From assembly GCA_003136615.1 (NCBI GenBank), contig PLFA01000123.1:2661-8752 (forward strand): a stretch of 6,092 bases of DNA. Reading direction: 5' to 3'. This document shows, piece after piece, positions 1 through 5,940 of the stretch; the first letter of the stretch is position 1, and each line of letters starts with the position of its first letter. The notes under the pieces are model-generated. The model had not been told where the DNA came from. It did no database searches and saw only the letters and a program-made list of their open reading frames with translations. The position numbers and the translations under genes were made by a program. The stretch is from Caulobacteraceae bacterium (GTDB lineage: Bacteria; Pseudomonadota; Alphaproteobacteria; Caulobacterales; Caulobacteraceae).

Positions 1-22
1 GCACTGACCAAAGGACAAGGTT

Positions 23-136
23 ATGACTGCTCATCGTTTTGCCAGCATTTTTGGAAAGATCGCGACGCCCCTCTTCAACGTCGCCGTGCTCGGCGGAGTT
101 TCCCTCGTGGCCTTGAGCCTGGTCGCCCAAGGTTGA
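23..136 (+). CDS. Putative 37-residue hydrophobic small protein
   Basis: I do not recognise this protein. The ATG at 23 has a purine-rich AAGGA (11-15) seven bases upstream, a good ribosome binding site, and the frame runs to a TGA at 134-136. The peptide has a short polar N-terminus with His4, Arg5 and Lys12. A hydrophobic stretch from about residue 13 to 35 follows (IATPLFNVAVLGG, then VSLVALSLVA), ending in QG. That pattern fits a single membrane helix, with the basic N-terminus predicted to stay in the cytoplasm. It could also be an uncleaved signal-like peptide. It lies 94 bases upstream of the DUF2975 gene on the same strand, so a shared role or transcript is possible but unproven. No domain or motif indicates a function. 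Support is the start context and hydrophobicity only; a chance ORF of this size cannot be excluded. Confidence 0.5.
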   Translation: MTAHRFASIFGKIATPLFNVAVLGGVSLVALSLVAQG

Positions 137-177
137 GACGCTTTCGTCCCCAAACGTCTTTCGCCATTGTGTCGCGA

Positions 178-202
178 GGCCGCTCCGCACGACGGGGCGG
201 CC
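178..202 (+). terminator. GC-rich hairpin between micro-ORF and DUF2975 gene
   Basis: GGCCGCTCCG (178-187) pairs with CGGGGCGGCC (193-202) to give a 10 bp stem with one G-T wobble (184/196) and a 5-base loop CACGA. It sits 42 bases after the micro-ORF stop and 28 bases before the DUF2975 start. No T-run follows, so it is not a canonical intrinsic terminator. It could be an RNA-stabilising 3' end, an imperfect terminator, or a leader structure for the downstream operon. The pairing is seen directly; the terminator label is the best guess among these. Confidence 0.4.
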
Positions 203-230
203 CCCGGCTCCGTGGTCTCTAGGACATCGA

Positions 231-788
231 ATGGGCGGACGTCTGGTCATGCGCGCCTTGGGGCCTGGATCAGTTTCGAGCTTCCTCAAGGTGGTGCTCG
301 ATGTGTTCTACGCCGTGCTCTGCGTGGCCGCTGGAGCGGTCGCGGTGGCCATTATCGCGGTCCTGCTGCTCAGCTTTAAGCCTGAGATTCTTCAATCCCA
401 AGTCGTGATCGGCGATATTGACCTTCATGGCCCATGGATCGGACCTGTCATCGCTACGACGCTTCTGGGCGCCGACCTCTATCTGGCGGGCTCCATTCTG
501 ATTGTGGGACGCCTGCGCCGCATCTTCCTCACCCTGATAGCGGGAGACCCCTTTGATCCTGACAATGTGCCGCGCCTGCGGGTGATCGCCGCCACGCTCG
601 CGGCCCAGGAAGTCGGCCGCTATATCTTTGCCCCCGTGGCCCGCTTGGCGACCCACGCGAACTCACATTTTCACCTTACCGGATCGGTCAGTCTGACAGC
701 GTGGTTTTCCGTGCTTGTCATCGCCGTGCTGTCGGAAGTGTTCCGCGAGGGCGCCCGCCTTCGGGGCGAAGCCGAGCTGACGATATAG
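231..788 (+). CDS. DUF2975 family membrane protein
   Basis: This is a 185-residue integral membrane protein of unknown biochemical function. Four hydrophobic segments are visible at about residues 20-49, 70-95, 114-140 and 152-172. Two stretches are typical of DUF2975 proteins: the loop GDPFDPDNVPRLR (105-117) after the second helix, and the C-terminal end of helix 4 with SEVFREGARLRGEAELTI (168-185). The start at 231 is chosen because AGGA (221-224) lies six bases upstream; a second in-frame ATG at 249 lacks such a site. The HTH gene starts three bases after the stop, so the two are almost certainly cotranscribed and probably translationally coupled. In this family a DUF2975 protein is often encoded beside a small YozG-type HTH protein, which suggests a membrane protein that controls or is controlled by its regulator; that role is inference. 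Parts of the gene are less GC-rich than the neighbours (361-420 has 29/60 G+C against 41/60 at 4861-4920), though hydrophobic codons explain some of this. Confidence 0.85.
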   Translation: MGGRLVMRALGPGSVSSFLKVVLDVFYAVLCVAAGAVAVAIIAVLLLSFKPEILQSQVVIGDIDLHGPWIGPVIATTLLGADLYLAGSILIVGRLRRIFLTLIAGDPFDPDNVPRLRVIAATLAAQEVGRYIFAPVARLATHANSHFHLTGSVSLTAWFSVLVIAVLSEVFREGARLRGEAELTI

Positions 789-791
789 GCC

Positions 792-1034
792 ATGCCGATC
801 CACGTACGATTGGATCGCCTTCTGCTTGAGCGGCGCATGTCGCTCACCGAGCTGGCGGACCGCGTGGGCGTCACCATCGCCAATCTGTCGATTCTCAAGA
901 CCGGAAAGGCCCGCGCCGTTCGATTCTCCACCCTCGCCGCGCTCTGCCGTGAACTCCAGTGCCAGCCCGGCGATCTCATGACCTTCGAGCCCGGGCCCGC
1001 CGATGATGGCGAGGACCAGGACGGGGACGGCTAG
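792..1034 (+). CDS. Small Cro/C1-type HTH regulator (YozG-like)
   Basis: This 80-residue protein is a compact XRE-family DNA-binding domain with little else. Residues 5-15 (VRLDRLLLERR) form the first helix. The helix-turn-helix is at about 18-38 (LTELADRVGVTIANLS followed by ILKTG), and FSTLAALCREL with CQPGDLM (45-63) matches the last helices of YozG-like regulators. The tail (64-80) is acidic and probably disordered (DDGEDQDGDG at the end). It should bind DNA in the cytoplasm, most likely as a dimer. It follows the DUF2975 gene with a three-base gap, a known pairing, so autoregulation of the pair or control through the membrane partner is plausible but not shown. No purine-rich site precedes the ATG closely, consistent with coupling to upstream translation. 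Its TAG stop shares bases with the stop of rph on the other strand. Confidence 0.85.
   Translation: MPIHVRLDRLLLERRMSLTELADRVGVTIANLSILKTGKARAVRFSTLAALCRELQCQPGDLMTFEPGPADDGEDQDGDG
1031..1034. other. CTAG shared by two convergent stop codons
   Basis: The palindrome CTAG holds both stops. TAG at 1032-1034 ends the HTH gene on the + strand, and the complement of CTA at 1031-1033 is TAG ending rph on the - strand. The two coding regions therefore overlap by four bases and leave no room for a terminator between them. Confidence 0.9.
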
Positions 1035-1768
1035 ATCTTGGCCTCAGCCACGGCGTCCGCCTGCAAACGGACAAGCTGTGCAATTCCGTCCCGGGCAAGA
1101 CTGAACAGCGTCTCAAACTCAGCACGGCTAAAACCCCGCTTTTCGCCCGTCGCCTGAATCTCCACGATGTCTCCCGCTCCGGTGAGAACGAAATTGGCGT
1201 CGGCCTCCGCCTGACTGTCCTCGTCATAGTCGAGATCGAGAACCGGCAGGCCTTCATAAAGACCGCAGGAGACGGCCGCGACGTGGTCGCGAATGGGATC
1301 GCGGCTGATCACGCTTTCGGTAAGCAGATGTCGCGTCGCCAACTTCAGGGCCACCCACCCGCCCGTGATCGCCGCCGTGCGGGTGCCCCCGTCGGCCTGC
1401 ACCACGTCGCAATCAATCGTGATCTGCCGCTCGCCCAGCGCCTTGGGGTCGATGATGGCGCGAAGAGATCGGCCCACCAGCCTCTGGATTTCCTGGGTCC
1501 GGCCCGATTGCTTGCCCTGAGCGGCCTCGCGGCGGCCGCGGGTGTGAGTGGCCCGGGGCAGCATGCCGTATTCCGCCGTCACCCATCCCTGGCCCCGGCC
1601 GCGAAGAAACGGAGGCACCCCTTCATCCAGGCTGGCGGTAACCAGGACTTTCGTATGGCCGAAGCTGACCAGGCATGAGCCCTCGGCATAGCGGTTGACG
1701 CCGGTTTCAAGGGTGATCGCCCGGAGGGCGTCAGCCGGCCGTTGAGAAGGTCGCGTAGCGGTCATCAT
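1031..1768 (-). CDS. rph: Ribonuclease PH
   Basis: RNase PH is a phosphate-dependent 3'-5' exoribonuclease that trims the 3' ends of tRNA precursors and other RNAs in the cytoplasm, releasing nucleoside diphosphates; the family forms a hexameric ring. The 245-residue product is slightly longer than the usual 238-240. Seen in order: RPADALRAITLE near the N-terminus, TAEYGMLPRATHTRGRR (about 64-80), GKQSGRTQEIQRLVGRSLRA (85-104), QADGGTRTAAITGG (124-137) with the phosphate-binding GTRT at 128-131, and DSQAEAD (184-190) with the two conserved acidic residues D184 and D190. The start at 1768 has GGA six bases upstream on the coding strand; an adjacent ATG at 1765 is equally possible, while an upstream ATG at 1807 lacks a binding site and adds non-family sequence. 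rph is divergent from hrcA, as commonly seen in alphaproteobacteria, and its stop overlaps that of the HTH gene. Confidence 0.97.
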   Translation of the reverse strand: MMTATRPSQRPADALRAITLETGVNRYAEGSCLVSFGHTKVLVTASLDEGVPPFLRGRGQGWVTAEYGMLPRATHTRGRREAAQGKQSGRTQEIQRLVGRSLRAIIDPKALGERQITIDCDVVQADGGTRTAAITGGWVALKLATRHLLTESVISRDPIRDHVAAVSCGLYEGLPVLDLDYDEDSQAEADANFVLTGAGDIVEIQATGEKRGFSRAEFETLFSLARDGIAQLVRLQADAVAEAKI

Positions 1769-1849
1769 AAGGGTTCCAGAGGCGGGAAGACGCGCGCCAT
1801 CTTGCATGGCGGGAGGCCGCGCTTATCCTTGAACGTGCGACACGCGTCC
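1769..1849. promoter_or_regulatory. Divergent rph-hrcA intergenic region
   Basis: This 81-base gap must hold the start signals of rph (leftward) and of hrcA (rightward), unless hrcA starts further upstream. I see no strong -35/-10 pair on either strand. No CIRCE operator (TTAGCACTC-N9-GAGTGCTAA) is present, so direct HrcA autoregulation through that element is not supported here. A GGGAGG purine run (1811-1816) is the best Shine-Dalgarno-like string on the + strand, but it is 33 bases from the chosen hrcA ATG. A short inverted repeat is described separately. Confidence 0.5.
1795..1811. repeat. Small perfect inverted repeat between rph and hrcA
   Basis: CGCCAT (1795-1800) and ATGGCG (1806-1811) are exact reverse complements separated by CTTGC. 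The palindrome lies in the divergent promoter region. It could be a protein operator or a weak hairpin in either 5' leader. A 6 bp match in GC-rich DNA can arise by chance, so any function is speculative. Confidence 0.3.
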
Positions 1850-2929
1850 ATGACCAATTACCAACCACCATCCATAACCGGATCTGGGGCCTCTCTCGCC
1901 GAGCTGGACTCCCGCGCGCGGGATATCTTCCGGCGCATTGTCGAGACCTATCTGGAAACCGGCGAGCCCGTCGGTTCGCGCACCATCTCCCGGGGCGGCG
2001 TGCATCTCTCGCCGGCCTCGGTGCGCAACACCATGCAGGATCTCGCGGAGCTAGGGCTTCTCGACGCCCCCCACATCAGCGCCGGTCGACGCCCCACAAA
2101 TGCCGGGCTGCGCCTCTTCGTGGATGGATTGCTGGAGGTCGGCGATTTGGCGGAGGAGGACCGCCTGGCCATTGAAACCGGTCTATGCGCCCGGGACGGC
2201 ACGGTCGATGACGCGTTGCAGGCCGCCAGCGCGATCCTTTCAGGGTTAGCGGGCGGTGCTGGGCTCGTGGTCACGCCCGTGCGGGAGGCGGCGGTCAAGC
2301 ACGTTGAGTTTGTCGCCCTGGGAACCGATCAGTCCCTGGCCGTGATGGTTTTCGAAGACGGGTCCGTGGAGAACCGCCTTATGCGCCGGCCTCCCGGCTT
2401 AACAGCGGCGGCGTTGCAGGAGGCCTCCAACTTTCTCAATTCCCGCCTGCGCGGCAAGACGCTCAGCGAGGCGCGGCTGGATGTGTCGGGAGAGCTGGCG
2501 CGCGCGCGCCTGGAACTGGACGCCGCCGCCGCCGGGCTTATCGAAGATGGCCTCGCCGCCTGGGGCGGAGGGGAGGGCGTGGAACGCACCCTAATCGTTC
2601 GCGGCCGGGCTAACCTGCTCAATGATCCGGGCGCGACCGCCGACCTGGAGCGTGTGCGTCGGCTGTTCGACGATCTCGAGCAAAAACAGCAGCTCATTGG
2701 CCTTCTGGATAATGTCCGCGACGCCGAAGGCGTTCGCATTTTTATCGGCTCGGAGGCGCCGCTCTTTTCTCTCTCCGGTTCCGCCATGATCGCCGCTCCC
2801 TATATGTCCGGGAGACGAAAGCTTCTGGGCGCGATCGCGGTGATCGGGCCCACGCGACTGAACTATGCCCGCGTGATCCCTCTGGTCGACTATACGGCCA
2901 AGGCGCTCGGACGCATGATAAACGGATGA
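1850..2929 (+). CDS. hrcA: Heat-inducible transcription repressor HrcA
   Basis: HrcA is a cytoplasmic DNA-binding repressor of chaperone genes that classically acts at CIRCE operators and needs GroEL for activity. The 359-residue product has normal family length. Residues about 16-72 form the winged helix domain (ELDSRARDIFRRIVETYLE, then GEPVGSRTISR and LSPASVRNTMQDLAELGLL), followed by the family motif HISAGRRPTNAG (75-86) and LFVDGLLE. The GAF-like core includes LSGLAGGAGLVVTP (131-144), and the C-terminal part has IFIGSEAPLFSLSGSA (297-312) and GAIAVIGPTRLNYARVIPL (337-355). ATG at 1850 gives the usual length but has no clear ribosome binding site. The frame is open upstream to 1742, so TTG at 1829 or GTG at 1835, after the GGGAGG at 1811-1816, are alternative starts. 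grpE follows ten bases downstream, a conserved stress operon. The CIRCE targets of this repressor are not in the window. Confidence 0.96.
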   Translation: MTNYQPPSITGSGASLAELDSRARDIFRRIVETYLETGEPVGSRTISRGGVHLSPASVRNTMQDLAELGLLDAPHISAGRRPTNAGLRLFVDGLLEVGDLAEEDRLAIETGLCARDGTVDDALQAASAILSGLAGGAGLVVTPVREAAVKHVEFVALGTDQSLAVMVFEDGSVENRLMRRPPGLTAAALQEASNFLNSRLRGKTLSEARLDVSGELARARLELDAAAAGLIEDGLAAWGGGEGVERTLIVRGRANLLNDPGATADLERVRRLFDDLEQKQQLIGLLDNVRDAEGVRIFIGSEAPLFSLSGSAMIAAPYMSGRRKLLGAIAVIGPTRLNYARVIPLVDYTAKALGRMING

Positions 2930-2939
2930 GACTGAAACA

Positions 2940-3506
2940 ATGACGGATGTGAATGTGGACGAAGAGGTGGCCGTCGCGAACGCGGAGGCCCTGGACCTGG
3001 AGCTTGAGGCCGCGCGCGACGAAGTGGCGGCGCTGAAGGATCAGCTTCTGCGCTATGCCGCTGAGGCCGAGAATACCCGCCGCCGGGCGGAGCGGGAGTC
3101 CAACGAGGCCCGGGCTTTCGCCATCTCGAAATTCGCCAAGGATCTCATGGGCGTCGCGGATAATCTCGCGCGGGCCCTGGAGCACGCGCCCAAGGACGCG
3201 CCCGATTCCGCCACACGTAACTTGGCCGTGGGTCTCGATATGACCCAGAAGGCCCTCCTCGACGCCTTCGCGCGCAATGGGCTCATCAAGATCGAGCCGG
3301 CGGTCGGGGCGCGGTTTGATCCCCACCAGCACCAGGCGGTGATGGAGCAGACCTCGGCCACCGTAGCCCCTGGCGGAATCATCCAGGTGCTCCAGGCGGG
3401 CTATGAGCTTTTCGGCCGCAATCTGCGCGCCGCGATGGTCATCGTGGCCGCCAAGGACTCTACGGGCGCTGAGAGGGACGACGGGCCTGGGGAAGTGGCG
3501 GATTGA
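2940..3506 (+). CDS. grpE: Nucleotide exchange factor GrpE
   Basis: GrpE is the cochaperone that releases ADP from DnaK and so drives the DnaK-DnaJ folding cycle in the cytoplasm. The 188-residue protein has the family layout: an acidic N-terminus, a long charged helix that forms the dimeric coiled coil (about 17-80, including LKDQLLRYAAEAENTRRRAE), a short helical bundle region (about 85-115), and the C-terminal beta domain. The signature is at 126-171: FDPHQHQAV, then VAPGGIIQVLQAGYELFGR and NLRAAMVIVA. The tail (172-188) is acidic and variable. The ATG at 2940 is preceded by GGATGAG (2924-2930), which overlaps the hrcA stop, pointing to cotranscription and likely translational coupling with hrcA. 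dnaK and dnaJ are not in the window, so the chaperone itself must be encoded elsewhere. Confidence 0.97.
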   Translation: MTDVNVDEEVAVANAEALDLELEAARDEVAALKDQLLRYAAEAENTRRRAERESNEARAFAISKFAKDLMGVADNLARALEHAPKDAPDSATRNLAVGLDMTQKALLDAFARNGLIKIEPAVGARFDPHQHQAVMEQTSATVAPGGIIQVLQAGYELFGRNLRAAMVIVAAKDSTGAERDDGPGEVAD

Positions 3507-3632
3507 CGCGGCAAAGGCACTTTCCGACTCCGCCAATTAGGTTAGTCTCACAAGTCCTTTTTAACCGGTCGGCCCTGGAACAATAGGACCTTCTCTTTTG
3601 GGGTTCTTGGGGATGGCGAGACGGGACGGCAT
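3507..3632 (+). promoter_or_regulatory. Gap between grpE and dnaN, probable dnaN promoter region
   Basis: This 126-base non-coding stretch separates the stress operon from the replication genes, and the drop to AT-richer sequence at 3536-3600 fits a promoter. I cannot assign a -35/-10 pair with confidence: TTGACG at 3503-3508 looks like a -35 but has no acceptable -10 at 16-18 bases. A T5 run (3558-3562) has no stable stem before it, so no intrinsic terminator is evident. GGGA at 3623-3626 is the likely dnaN ribosome binding site. Confidence 0.4.
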
Positions 3633-4769
3633 ATGAAGCTAACAATCGAGCGGGCGGCCTTGCTTAAGGCTCTTGGCCACGTGCAGAGCGTCGTGGAGCG
3701 GCGCAATACGATACCCATTCTGTCCAATGTTCTGCTCTCGGCCCGGGACGGGGCGCTGGCCATGTCCGCCACCGACCTGGACATGGAAATCGTTGATGAG
3801 ACGGCCGCCCATGTGGAGAGCCCCGGCCAGATTACCGCGCCCGCCCACACCCTCTATGAGATCGTCCGCAAGCTGCCCGAGGGCGCCGAGGTCTCGCTGA
3901 GCTATACCGGCGAGGACCCCCGCCTCCAGGTGCGCGCCGGCCGCTACAAGGTGAATCTGCCCGTGCTTCCAGCGGGGGACTTCCCGGCCATGCCGCAGGA
4001 GGGTCTCTCCTCGGCGATAACGGTGGATACAGGGGCGCTCATTCGCCTGATTGATCGCACCCGATTCGCCATCTCCACGGAAGAGACGCGCTATTATTTG
4101 ACCGGCATCTATCTTCATACCCTGGTGGAGGATGGCCGCGAGATCCTCCGCGCCGTGGCGACCGACGGTCATCGTCTGGCCATGGCGGATATGCCCGCTC
4201 CGGAAGGGGCCGCGGGCGGTCCGGGGGTGATCGTCCCGCGCAAGACCGTCCAGGAGGTTCGCCGCCTGCTTGAGGACGCGGGCGAGGCCATTCAGCTGCA
4301 GATAAGTCCCCAGAAAGTTCGCTTCGATTTCGGTCGAGCGCGCCTGACGTCGAAGGTGATCGACGGCTCCTTCCCCGACTACACGCGGGTCATTCCGCGC
4401 GATAACGCCCGGGTCCTCACGGCTGACAATGTGCTGTTCGCGGCCGCTGTGGATCGCGTGGCGACGATCTCCTCGGAAAAGAGCCGGTCAGTGAAGCTGG
4501 CCGTGGAGCCCGGCAAGGTCGTGCTCACCGTGCGCAATATGGAGACCGGCCAAGCCCAGGAAGAGCTTGAGGTGGACTATGACGGGGCGCCCTTTGAGAT
4601 TGGCTTCAACGCCCGCTATCTTCTGGACGTCAGCGCCCAGGTGGGGGCGGAACTGATCGAGATGCGATTTGCCGAACGCGCGCCGTCCGTGGCGATGCTC
4701 GATCCGGTTCTGGTGCTTGATCCCACAGATGCGGCGGCGCAGTTCGTGCTCATGCCGCTTCGGGCTTAA
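3633..4769 (+). CDS. dnaN: DNA polymerase III subunit beta (sliding clamp)
   Basis: DnaN is the ring-shaped dimer that encircles DNA, tethers DNA polymerase III and recruits other repair and replication proteins. The 378-residue product is close to the usual 366-375 and should have three similar domains at about 1-125, 130-250 and 253-378. Motifs seen are MKLTIERAALLKALGHVQSV at the start with ERRNTIPILSNVLL (22-35), RTRFAISTEETRYYLTGIYL (142-161), TDGHRLA (177-183, part of the partner-binding pocket), SKVIDGSFPDYTRVIP (240-255), FNARYLLD (325-332) and the C-terminal MPLRA (374-378), which also lines the pocket. The start is fixed by homology and by GGGA (3623-3626) six bases upstream. recF follows after 33 bases on the same strand. 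The antisense ORFs across this gene look like shadows of high-GC coding sequence. Confidence 0.98.
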   Translation: MKLTIERAALLKALGHVQSVVERRNTIPILSNVLLSARDGALAMSATDLDMEIVDETAAHVESPGQITAPAHTLYEIVRKLPEGAEVSLSYTGEDPRLQVRAGRYKVNLPVLPAGDFPAMPQEGLSSAITVDTGALIRLIDRTRFAISTEETRYYLTGIYLHTLVEDGREILRAVATDGHRLAMADMPAPEGAAGGPGVIVPRKTVQEVRRLLEDAGEAIQLQISPQKVRFDFGRARLTSKVIDGSFPDYTRVIPRDNARVLTADNVLFAAAVDRVATISSEKSRSVKLAVEPGKVVLTVRNMETGQAQEELEVDYDGAPFEIGFNARYLLDVSAQVGAELIEMRFAERAPSVAMLDPVLVLDPTDAAAQFVLMPLRA

Positions 4770-4802
4770 GGGTGGGGTCTTAAGGCCGGGGCGGACGCGC
4801 CG

Positions 4803-5936
4803 GTGCGCTCAGCGATTAGCGAGCTCCGCCTGACGGAATTCCGTGCCTACACGCAGGCGCGGCTGGCCCCTGAGGGCCGCAGCGTCTTTCTCTTTGGGCC
4901 CAATGGGGCCGGCAAGACCAATCTCCTTGAGGCCTTAAGCTTCTTCTCGCCGGGCCGAGGGCTTCGGGGATCGGCCCTGGCGGAGGTCGGCCGCCGGGCC
5001 CCAGGTGAGCCCGTCGGGCGGGCCTGGGCGGTGTCGGCGGATGTGATCCTGGGTGACCACCGGGCTCGGATCGGAACCGGACTGGAAGGCGCCGGCGATC
5101 TCCGCCGTCGCGTGCGCATCGAAGGGGAGACGGCAGCCCCCAGCGACCTGGCCGAGCTGCTGAGGCCCATGTGGCTCACCCCGGCCCAGGATCGTTTGTT
5201 CCTCGACCCGCCCTCGGAGCGGCGCCGCTTCCTGGACAGGCTCGTTCTTGCCGCCGAGCCAGGACACGGCGCCTGGGCCAGTGACTACGAAAAAGCCCTG
5301 CGCGAACGGGGGCGGCTGCTCGCCGAACAGCCGGACCCCGCCTGGTTGTCGGCGTTGGAGGCGCGCATGGCCAAGGCCGGGGCGCGCCTGGCGACAGGCC
5401 GCGCGGACACGGTGGAAGCCTTGCGCACGGAGATCGCGCTCAGGGAGAGTCGTCCGTTCCCACGGGCCCGGCTGGTGCTGACGGGCGCCTGGGAGCGCAT
5501 GGCCGGCGAAGGCGCCGACCTGGTGCAAATCGAGTCAGCTCTGGCCGACGCCCTGGCTCAAGGACGCGCGCGGGACGCGGCCGCCGGACGGGCTCTGGAG
5601 GGTCCCCATCGGGGCGATTTGGCGGTGTTTGACATCGATAAGGACCGTCCGGCGGCGGAATGTTCCACCGGCGAACAGAAGGCCCTGGTTCTTAATCTGG
5701 TTCTCGCCCAGGCGGCGCGACTTTCCCGTGCGGAATCCGCGCCAACTCCTATATTATTGCTGGATGAAGTTGCGGCGCACCTCGACCCGATTCGGCGGGC
5801 GGCGCTCTTTGACGAGATCGAGGCGCTCGCCCTCCAGGCCTTTCTGACCGGGACGGACGAGCAGCTTTTCGAAGCCCTTAAGGGGCGGGCGATGGGCGTT
5901 CATGCCGAAGCCTCGCGCCTCACCGTACGGGATTAA
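4803..5936 (+). CDS. recF: DNA replication and repair protein RecF
   Basis: RecF is an SMC-like ATPase that works with RecO and RecR to load RecA at single-strand gaps and stalled forks. The 377-residue protein is of normal length and carries all the key motifs: LTEFRAY near the N-terminus, Walker A GPNGAGKT (32-39) followed by NLLEALSFFSPGRGLR, LTPAQDRLFLDPPSERRRFLDR (125-146), GPHRGDL (267-273), the ABC signature STGEQKAL (288-295), and Walker B with D-loop PILLLDEVAAHLD (316-328) with D321 and E322. A switch-like LTGTD follows at 348-352. The start is a GTG at 4803; it places the conserved ELRLTEFRAY near the N-terminus and no ATG is available nearby. The upstream purines (GGGGCGG, 4788-4794) give only a moderate binding site. 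It lies between dnaN and gyrB, the common arrangement, and all motifs appear intact. Confidence 0.97.
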   Translation: MRSAISELRLTEFRAYTQARLAPEGRSVFLFGPNGAGKTNLLEALSFFSPGRGLRGSALAEVGRRAPGEPVGRAWAVSADVILGDHRARIGTGLEGAGDLRRRVRIEGETAAPSDLAELLRPMWLTPAQDRLFLDPPSERRRFLDRLVLAAEPGHGAWASDYEKALRERGRLLAEQPDPAWLSALEARMAKAGARLATGRADTVEALRTEIALRESRPFPRARLVLTGAWERMAGEGADLVQIESALADALAQGRARDAAAGRALEGPHRGDLAVFDIDKDRPAAECSTGEQKALVLNLVLAQAARLSRAESAPTPILLLDEVAAHLDPIRRAALFDEIEALALQAFLTGTDEQLFEALKGRAMGVHAEASRLTVRD

Positions 5937-5940
5937 CCAG

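Noticed and set aside
133..161. TTGAGA (133-138) as a -35 box for the DUF2975 operon
   Set aside because: No acceptable -10 hexamer lies 16-18 bases downstream; GTCTTT is a poor match.
1769..1807. Upstream rph start at 1807 adding 13 residues
   Set aside because: No purine-rich site precedes it on the coding strand, and the added residues are not part of the RNase PH family pattern; 1768 has a GGA at proper spacing.
1828..1854. Possible sigma-32 type heat-shock promoter (CTTGAA, 15-base spacer, CCATGA) at the start of hrcA
   Set aside because: The -10 match is poor and transcription would begin inside the hrcA coding region, removing the accepted start codon.
2742..3536. Long antisense open frame (264 codons) opposite the end of hrcA and grpE
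   Set aside because: It spans two well-supported genes on the other strand and its translation has no family features.
3526..3566. GANTC methylation site (GACTC, 3526-3530) and a CtrA-like half site (TTAACC, 3561-3566) upstream of dnaN
   Set aside because: GANTC occurs at many places inside genes in this window, about as often as chance would give, and the CtrA-like element lacks its second TTAA half.
3544..3590. T5 run and AGTCCT/AGGACC partial inverted repeat as a terminator after grpE
   Set aside because: The arms are imperfect with a loop of more than 20 bases, and the T-run lies on the wrong side of the stem.
4935..5528. Long antisense open frame (197 codons) opposite recF
   Set aside because: It is a typical shadow frame in GC-rich coding DNA, has no recognisable domain, and the sense strand encodes an intact RecF.
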